Shown here: positions 56,892 through 64,000 of the stretch, piece by piece
How the letters are laid out: each line of letters starts with the position of its first letter
Position numbering within the stretch: the stretch's first letter is position 1
Origin: Ciona intestinalis
Lineage: Eukaryota; Chordata; Ascidiacea; Phlebobranchia; Cionidae
NCBI RefSeq assembly: GCF_000224145.3
Contig: NC_020169.2
Location: 4,360,957 to 4,424,956 of the forward strand
Direction of reading: 5' to 3'
Length of the DNA: 64,000 nt
Notes under the pieces: generated by a model
Told to the model about the DNA's origin: nothing
What the model saw: the letters and a program-made list of their open reading frames with translations, nothing else
Databases searched by the model: none
Made by a program: the position numbers and the translations under genes

Positions 56892-59800
56892 ATGGCTGGT
56901 AGACCTGACTCTGGTTACTTGTCTTTGTTTTGGGACTTAGGAAACAATAACGAAGAAGCCAGGAATAAAGTTGCTCAAAACTTGGTTCAACAAATTCTAT
57001 CTAAGCAAAACGAAGTGAGATTTTGTTAAATGATTACAAGTAACACTACTCTGTCATAAAAAATATATATAGTTGATTTTAATATCATTTTTAGCAACTA
57101 ATATAATCATTGATCAACCACCAATATGTATAATAAATGAAAATTTTTAATATGCCTATGTTGATAGTGATACAGGCATGCACAAGATATAAAACAGTCT
57201 ATTTTAATAGCAGTATTGCTCACCACATGAAGATAAATGGCTTACATATGTTCAAAACAACAAAGATTCATGCTGTATGTAAAATAAACATTTTTACAAT
57301 CCTTTTAGAATGAGGAATTATGTGAAGACGCATCATATGTTTTTGGTAGATTGGTAATAGGTCTATCTTCAAATCGGAAATCTGCAAGAGTTGGATTTGC
57401 GACCGCATTAACCAATCTTTTACTTCTGATTCCTTCTTCTGTGTTTGATAGTAATCAGTTAATGCAGTTAATGGAAGAAAAATTAAAAATTCAAGGAAAT
57501 AATAAAAGTGTAAGTTCTGCCCTTTTCTCTAAATTTTTACAAAATAATGTAATTTTAGTTATTTAATAATGTTTGTATAATAATTAGTTAATTATAAAAT
57601 GATACCAGTTTTGGTGAATGCCTATATAAATTCTACGGCTTGATTTTCTGTTAAGAAACTAGTAATAATTTACCCTTTCTTGTAGGAAGATAAAGAGGTT
57701 TATCTTGGACGAGTCTTTTGTTTACTGTCGCTTATTCAAAGCAAGAAACTGACTGATGAGAATTCAACAGAAAGTTTGAAAGAAACAGTCACCCAGCTTG
57801 TAAAACTGAGTGAAACAAAACATTTTCTGCGCTCAATTACTTACCATGGTTTAACTGAAATAGCTGCCCAGGTTTGTATAACTGTTTAAATTACATGAAT
57901 AGGTATGGTATGTGACAACTATAGTATAGTAGGTATGGTATGTGACAACTATGGTATAGTAGGTATGGTATGTGACAACTATAACAGTTTGATTCTCTGG
58001 GTTTCAGACTACTGGAATTTGTCATGTTGACCTGCCATAATTAACAAACTTTAGCTTTTTAATCCCAAATATATCAAATAACATATTTTTCCAATATATA
58101 CACTGTTCTATTTTTGTAACATAAACATATAACTGGATATGACATATCACATGACTGACAGTCATGCTGTAACTTGGCTATTCTTATACCTTTCTGGCTC
58201 TAAAATAAAAGCTTGTTAAATTTCAATTCAAAACCATTCATTTACAGGTCTCACGTGAAAGCTTTAAAAATTCAGTTTGGCCATTAATCAGTGATCGATT
58301 TGATAATGGTTGGGAATCATGCACTCCTGAAATACTTTACTTGTTGGAAACTTGCGCAAAGTTGCATCCTAAAACCTGCAATAAGGAATACTTAAAAACA
58401 AATAAGTGGATCCCACAAAAATCAAAAAAAGGGCAAATAATTGGTAAGTTAGAGAACAGATTTCTAATTTACATGTAGAACTACAGTTGCTTAAGTAACA
58501 AATATCCTAAGTTTTTATAAAACATTAAGGGGTTCCTCATACTTTGGGGGTGCTCAATAGATTTGGGGGTTTTAGTGTATAAACACTTTTGGGTCAAACA
58601 AATATATATATAGAAAAACAGAAAGTCTACTCTATCTAGTCTATACAATTTTGCTTTGGAATTTTAGTGTTACAGTATAACTAAAGTTACACCTTTCACC
58701 TTTGTACAAGATCTCTTTGTTGGTTCTTTTTTTAGTTTACTTTTCTTTGGAATTTAGTGCTACACCTACACGTATAACTAAAGTGACAACTTTGTACAAG
58801 ATCCTTTTATTCCAGGTGAACACTGCTTCAAGCACTTAGCGAGAATAGTTGCAGAAACTACATCTTGTCATCCCAATATTAATCCCTTTGCTATCTCCAT
58901 CATTTCATCAGTTGGGAAGTTGGGATCAAAGAGTCTCGGGAAGCTGTGGAGTGAACATCTTTCAACCACTCTTTTGTCTTCTTCCCCTGAGAGGAAATAC
59001 TTGTCAATAAAACTCGCAATTCATTCTCTGAGTTGTTTGGAAGTGGACCAGGTATATTATGGTTAATAAATATGGTCCTAAAAATTATCCTGAAGATCAC
59101 TTGGCTTTCCAGATTTTTCCAGTTCGTTATGATTTTTTTGATTTTATTCAGCTATTAAAAATCAATTGTAAAAAAAAAGTATCGTTTTCCTTTTAGTTGA
59201 GTGAGGTGTGGTCAAAGGATCTCCTGATGCATTTATACCACGCGCTTTTAAACAAGGACAACCCCCTTCACTTGATTTGTAAAAACGAGTTGCCGAAATA
59301 TCTGGGTGAAAAACTGAACCAACAGGATGTATCTTGGGGCGTGCAATACAATTTGTTGTTCAGATTGTTTAGCAGGTAAGTTTGTCTAAGTCTTTGTATG
59401 TTTTTTTTATCGTATTTCTTATTTCTGATTCATAAAATATTTTGTAAAAGATGTAAGTCAAATGTGTTTCATCTTAGTGAATAGTGGCTTGTTAAAAATG
59501 GTTTTAAGTTTGTAAAACTTTTTCCTAGACTATCAATTTCCAACCATTTTTTTATATACACTAATGCCCTGGTATATATAAATGTTAAAAATTCAATCTT
59601 TTACAGTCCTGGAGGAATCCATCTTGACAGCATCACTCACACTTCTATTATTTACTCAATTGTTAGTCATTTTAAACTGCCAGCATTACTGAAGTATATC
59701 ATTTGGTTGAAACAATTATTCCTGTATGGTACAAGGGGTGATGTTGGAATACAAGATATTAACTTGGATGTAGCAAGAAGGTTAGATGCCTAGAATACAA

Positions 59801-61957
59801 GTATTTAAGGTTTCTTGTAACACATCACCAAATTTTAATATAAGTAATGTAATTATGTAAACAACTAGATAATAGTAATTGGGTAAAATTTAAGATAAAC
59901 ATATATTTTCAGTTTTTTATTGCTTTTAATGTGTGTGTTACATACAAAAGTATAATATGTTTTGAGTAATTTTACCCATATTTTGATTTATTAAATTTAC
60001 CTTGGAATATGTTATTTTCTATAAAATTGAGGTAGTTTAATTCTATACCAGTAACGGAAGGCCCTGTGAATAGGCAAGCTATTGGATCTGTGATACAAAC
60101 TAGAGTTTAATGGTATGCCTTCTTAGATTTAGCCGTTGGACAAGAATTGCCCCATTACCCTAGACATCAACAGTTAATCATTGTTTATATTTTATTTAGA
60201 TGGAGTAGTTCACAACTTTCTCACTTGGTTCGAATGCAGAGTCTTCCACGAGAAGAAGAATGGATTGGGTCAATCATTAAGTTCTTGTTCGTTCATTCTC
60301 ATTTTATCGGTGAGTGATTTTGTAGATAGGATTTCCATTTTCCACTAGTTGATATTTATACTGATTGCCCAGGATGACATTTTATACAATTTCCAAGTGT
60401 ATGGTGGTTAAGTGTATAGATATATAAAAGTGTATGTGTTTGAATGTATAGTTGTATTATATACATTTTAACACTACAATATATAAATCTAAACATTTTA
60501 AACAACACATGCTTGTATAGCTTTTTAATAATGAGCTTTTGCACATAACATACATTTTTGTTATTTTAAAACCATTAGTTGAAGTTCAAACCAGTGTTTC
60601 TGTACGTTTATGGTTTGCTCCACACATAAAAAAACATTATAGGCCACTTTTTTAGGAACTTATTTCAACAATCTATTTAAAACTTGATTTGGATTAAGTT
60701 ACTTTAAAATTTAAATTACTTTTTTCAGTGACTGCGGAAAATTCCACTTCAAGTGTGTTGGAAGAAGGATCAATTAAAGCTGATTTCATTGAGTTGTCAC
60801 AAGCAACTCAATCTCATATCCAGCAGTGCTTCACTAATGTATTATCGTGGCTGAATAATATGCTGCCCCTGGTTTATGATAAGGTAAGGTGAACTAGGCT
60901 TAAAGTATTAAATTTTAATTAAAAAAAATTGTATGTAATTAGATTCATATATATGTATATATATATATATATATATGTAAAATATTGTCCTACTGTAGCA
61001 ATTTCATATAGCATAGCTTAATTTTAAGAGAAATAATTGACATAAATAAAAAGAAAGTAATAATAACAAAAATAAGCATAAAATGTGTGCAAAAACAGGA
61101 ATAAAATGATGAAAATTTATTTTTTTCACTTTATTTTCTTTTAAAAATTGTTTTTATTCACAGACAAACACTGAAGAAAAGAAACCCAATGTTCCACGTA
61201 TACCTGGTACAATGAACAGTGGCAACTTTTGGCTCACGTTTATCACAAAATACGCTGACCAGACATTGCTTGACAAAAGCATGAAACCTGTGTTTCAACT
61301 TGATGACCAACTACAACAGATATGGACCAAGACAATGGATTATGTTGCAAAGCTTACTAAACTTAAAAGCAAGTTTTTTTTGTATGCAGCTAAACTATTG
61401 ATTTTTCTCAGAACAAACAACCTTTTTCTCCATATTTCTAAATTAGCCATACTGGTATCCTTTGCAAATTTTCCCTTTTTTAAATTTAAACTTTTTTAAC
61501 CCCAATATAAGCCTATTATCCCTTATAAAACATGTAGAATAGTAGCCTTTATAAAACGTATAGACTTATAGCCTTTATACAACGTATATATTTAGACTGA
61601 TAGCCTTCAAACACATGGATTAGTGTTTTAAAATAAGTGGTGAACCTTTTTATTGCACATTTCCCCTTTTTAAACAGGTTTTTATACCACAACATTATAT
61701 CCTTTAATCTAATCAGGTCAAGGAACAAGAAGCAGTAAATCATCTGAAGCAACTGCTCTGCAACTTCTACTTCTGCATGTTGGTCTACAGCTCATCTCTT
61801 TTAACCCACAAGTGCAAGCGAGTGCAGTTGATGTGTTGGAAGATCTTCAAGTCATTGTAGATGAAAGATTCTTCAAGAAATCTAAGAAAGCTGATGCTGA
61901 CCAACCTCACTGGGTGGATGTAAGTCTCATACAAGTTATTTTAAAAGTAACTGGATC

Positions 61958-61992
<35 letters not shown>

Positions 61993-63010
61993 GAGGATCA
62001 TAATTCCAGTTCTCAATATTACAAGAGGTAATTTACAAAATTAATTCCAAGTTAAATAAAGCTGGAAATTTAAAAAAAGCTTTCTTAAAAGATGTATTTT
62101 TTTTTGTTTTTCGTGCATGTTAAAATAGCCTAAAATATGTATGTCGTATTAGTTGAATGTAAATTGATTTCATTTAATATATTTTTAAACTTATAAAATA
62201 CTGTAGCTTTTATCCACCAATTATAAAATACCTATTGTTTTTTTAAACAGGTTATCGTTGAAATTTTGTTGACAATGTTGTCCCAAGGCTCCCATAGTGT
62301 TCGAATAGTAGCTGAACAAGTCTTTAGGTTGATTAACCCTCATTTAACACCAAGCTCACTCAAGTTAATGCTGGATGTAAGTTCAACAGTGTATAGTTGA
62401 AATATTGGTTACAATTTAATTGTTAAAAAAAATAAAAAAATAATTTCTTATCTATAATTCAGATTAGCTACTGTAAGTTTTGTGATTTTTTGTAATATTT
62501 TTTAAAGTTTTTTATGGTCTTGATTTTTTTAAATGTTTCCTCCAGGTTCTTAAACTGAAGAGTGAAGAGTTGATGAAAGATGATGAAGATGTAGATGGGG
62601 ATGGAGAGGATGAGGAGGGAGATGAGGAGGATAATGCAGAGGAAGCTCAGAAGAAGAGCGGTGAGTGGTCTTTGTGCTTTAATATTAAACTGAATAAAAA
62701 TGAATATTAAATTAAATGAACGTCTGTTTCTTTGAGACCAAATTTAAAAACTGACTAAAGATGGTTTTGTAGCTTGGAATAATTAAAAAAACATATTTAT
62801 TTATATACCTATAAAATATTATACCTATATAATTTTAAGATTTTAAAACATAAGATACTGATTTTTTAAAAAAAACTTATAGATGCAGATTCTGAATCAA
62901 GTGAAGAAGAATCTGATGATGGAAGTGATGAGGAAGATGCTGTGGATGTAGATGAGGAGTTTAAGAAAAGGATCAAGGAAGCTCTCGGTGATGCAGCTGC
63001 TCCTAGTGAG
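56892..63010 (+). CDS. MYBBP1A: MYB-binding protein 1A (N-terminal two thirds; gene continues to the right)
   Basis: Exons: 56892-57014, 57309-57509, 57686-57871, 58248-58443, 58816-59051, 59197-59375, 59607-59780, 60200-60309, 60729-60883, 61164-61368, 61717-61919, 62251-62376, 62546-62660, 62883-63010; 779 codons so far and all phases agree. The start MAGRPDSGYLSLFWDLGNNN matches the family opening (FLDFFWDIAKP). Later parts match well: PHWVDVIVEILLTMLSQGSH, VRIVAEQVFRLINPHLTPSS, LKLMLDVL, then a Glu/Asp-rich stretch ending DVDEEFKKRIKEALGD. This is the HEAT-like body and acidic region of MYBBP1A/DNA polymerase V family proteins, nucleolar factors in rRNA transcription and processing. The intron after 61368 needs a GC donor to keep the frame. 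The C-terminal basic part lies beyond the window. The Ciona protein is shorter before the acidic region than the human one. Confidence 0.9.
57901..57983 (+). repeat. 30-base tandem repeat, 2.8 copies
   Basis: The unit aggtatggtatgtgacaact followed by atagtatagt repeats exactly with one base change, in a MYBBP1A intron. Recent tandem duplication. Confidence 0.95.
58651..58813 (+). repeat. Imperfect two-copy repeat running into a splice acceptor
   Basis: Both copies hold ctttggaatttt/tag, agtg.taca, gtataactaaag and ctttgtacaagatc. The second ends in the acceptor ccttttattccag of the MYBBP1A exon at 58816. Confidence 0.75.
61535..61615 (+). repeat. Short tandem repeat, about three copies
   Basis: tagcctttataaaacgtata recurs with changes (tagcctttatacaacgtata, tgatagccttcaaacac) at about 30-base spacing in a MYBBP1A intron. 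Confidence 0.7.
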
Positions 63011-63113
63011 GTTAGGAAGTTTTTATTTTAAGATTTTTAAGTATTATGCCTTTCTAAATTAATATTCACTACACCAACTTTTATTTTTTATCAATCAGTT
63101 GAAAAATAAGTAA

Positions 63114-63163
63114 NNNNNNNNNNNNNNNNNNNNNNNNNNNNNNNNNNNNNNNNNNNNNNNNNN
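63114..63163. other. Assembly gap (50 N)
   Basis: Fifty N bases between two copies of the same MYBBP1A segment. Confidence 0.99.
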
Positions 63164-63821
63164 AATTCAGATTAGCTACTGTAAGTTTTGTGATTTTTTG
63201 TAATATTTTTTAAAGTTTTTTATGGTCTTGATTTTTTTAAATGTTTCCTCCAGGTTCTTAAACTGAAGAGCGAAGAGTTGATGAAAGATGATGAAGATGT
63301 AGATGGGGATGGAGAGGATGAGGAGGGAGATGAGGAGGATAATGCAGAGGAAGCTCAGAAGAAGAGCGGTGAGTGGTCTTTGTGCTTTAATATTAAAATG
63401 AATAAAAATGAATATTAAATTAAATGAACGTCTGTTTCTTTGAGACCAAATTTAAAAACTGACTAAAGATGGTTTTGTAGCTTGGAATAATTAAAAAAAC
63501 ATATTTATTTATATACCTATAAAATATTATACCTATATAATTTTAAGATTTTAAAACATAAGATACTGATTTAAAAAAAAAAACTTATAGATGCAGATTC
63601 TGAATCAAGTGAAGAAGAATCTGATGATGGAAGTGATGAGGAAGATGCTGTGGATGTAGATGAGGAGTTTAAGAAAAGGATCAAGGAAGCTCTCGGTGAT
63701 GCAGCTGCTCCTAGTGAGGTTAGGAAGTTTTTATTTTAAGATTTTTAAGTATTATGCATTTCTAAATTAATATTCACTACACCAACTTTTATTTTTTATC
63801 AATCAGTTGAAAAATAAGTAA
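63164..63821 (+). repeat. Second copy of the 62456-63113 block (probable alternative haplotype)
   Basis: It repeats two MYBBP1A exons (copies at 63254-63368 and 63591-63718) and their introns with only a handful of single-base and A-run differences. I saw one silent exon difference (AGT or AGC in the LKS codons). Here tandem use would keep the frame (exon 62883-63010 ends in phase 0), but the intron identity and the N gap argue for an assembly duplication. The last 180 bases of the window continue the intron after it. Confidence 0.8.
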
Positions 63822-64000
63822 CAATTACCTTTAATCTTTTAGCCACATGAAATCTAATCCATTTATACATTGTCATTATTTATCCCTTAAAAATCTAAGA
63901 TTTATAGCATTATTTTTCTATTAAAGTATGTAAAGAGTTGGCTCTGGTTTATTGTTTTAGTTGTTTAGTTACCTTAAAAAATGTTAAAAAATTGATAAAC

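Noticed and set aside
57901-57983. CRISPR-like array
   Set aside because: It is a plain 30-base tandem repeat without spacers, in a eukaryotic intron.

Overview
The window looks like nuclear DNA of a tunicate, most likely Ciona (intestinalis/robusta type). It is AT-rich, genes are compact with many short GT-AG introns, most genes are single-copy relatives of vertebrate genes, and introns carry many small MITE- and SINE-like repeats. Two 50-base N gaps are each flanked by a near-identical repeated block with mostly silent differences, as expected when two haplotypes of a very polymorphic animal are both kept in an assembly. The species is inferred from genome style; no marker gene fixes it.

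Layout. 63-2141 (-): first four coding exons of EHBP1, running off the left edge. 3300-17669 (+): PPIP5K, a diphosphoinositol-pentakisphosphate kinase with about 29 exons, two candidate cassette exons and one assembly duplication. 18546-27465 (+): EIF4G2 (DAP5/NAT1/p97), which appears to start at GTG. 28467-29231 (+): an unrecognised two-exon gene with a hydrophobic N-terminus, downstream of two perfect CRE palindromes. 30456-30899 (+): MRPL20, intronless, only 184 bases upstream of PAM. 31084-41489 (+): bifunctional PAM, peptidylglycine alpha-amidating monooxygenase, 19 exons. 43190-44934 (+): an unrecognised four-exon gene of 231 codons. 46371-47461 (-): GNPDA. 48914-50854 (-): TBC1D16, intronless coding region. 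51168-51470 (-): LAMTOR4. 52760-56128 (+): NFYA, with all coding introns in phase 0. 56892 to the right edge (+): the N-terminal part of MYBBP1A, with the second assembly duplication.

The genes are mostly unrelated housekeeping functions: membrane traffic (EHBP1, TBC1D16), inositol pyrophosphate signalling (PPIP5K), translation (EIF4G2, MRPL20), neuropeptide maturation (PAM), amino-sugar metabolism (GNPDA), lysosomal mTORC1 signalling (LAMTOR4), CCAAT-box transcription (NFYA) and nucleolar function (MYBBP1A). Two same-strand pairs, MRPL20-PAM and LAMTOR4-TBC1D16, lie close together with an acceptor-like site before the downstream gene, so they are candidates for the operon plus spliced-leader arrangement known in Ciona.

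The strongest observations are the GTG start of EIF4G2 (no in-frame ATG before codon 188), two frame-preserving cassette exons in the phosphatase-like half of PPIP5K, the two haplotype-type assembly duplications, and two coherent genes I cannot name. Exon borders were set by eye from splice consensus, reading phase and remembered family sequences. No alignment was run. I saw no retroviral or other capsid-bearing element.
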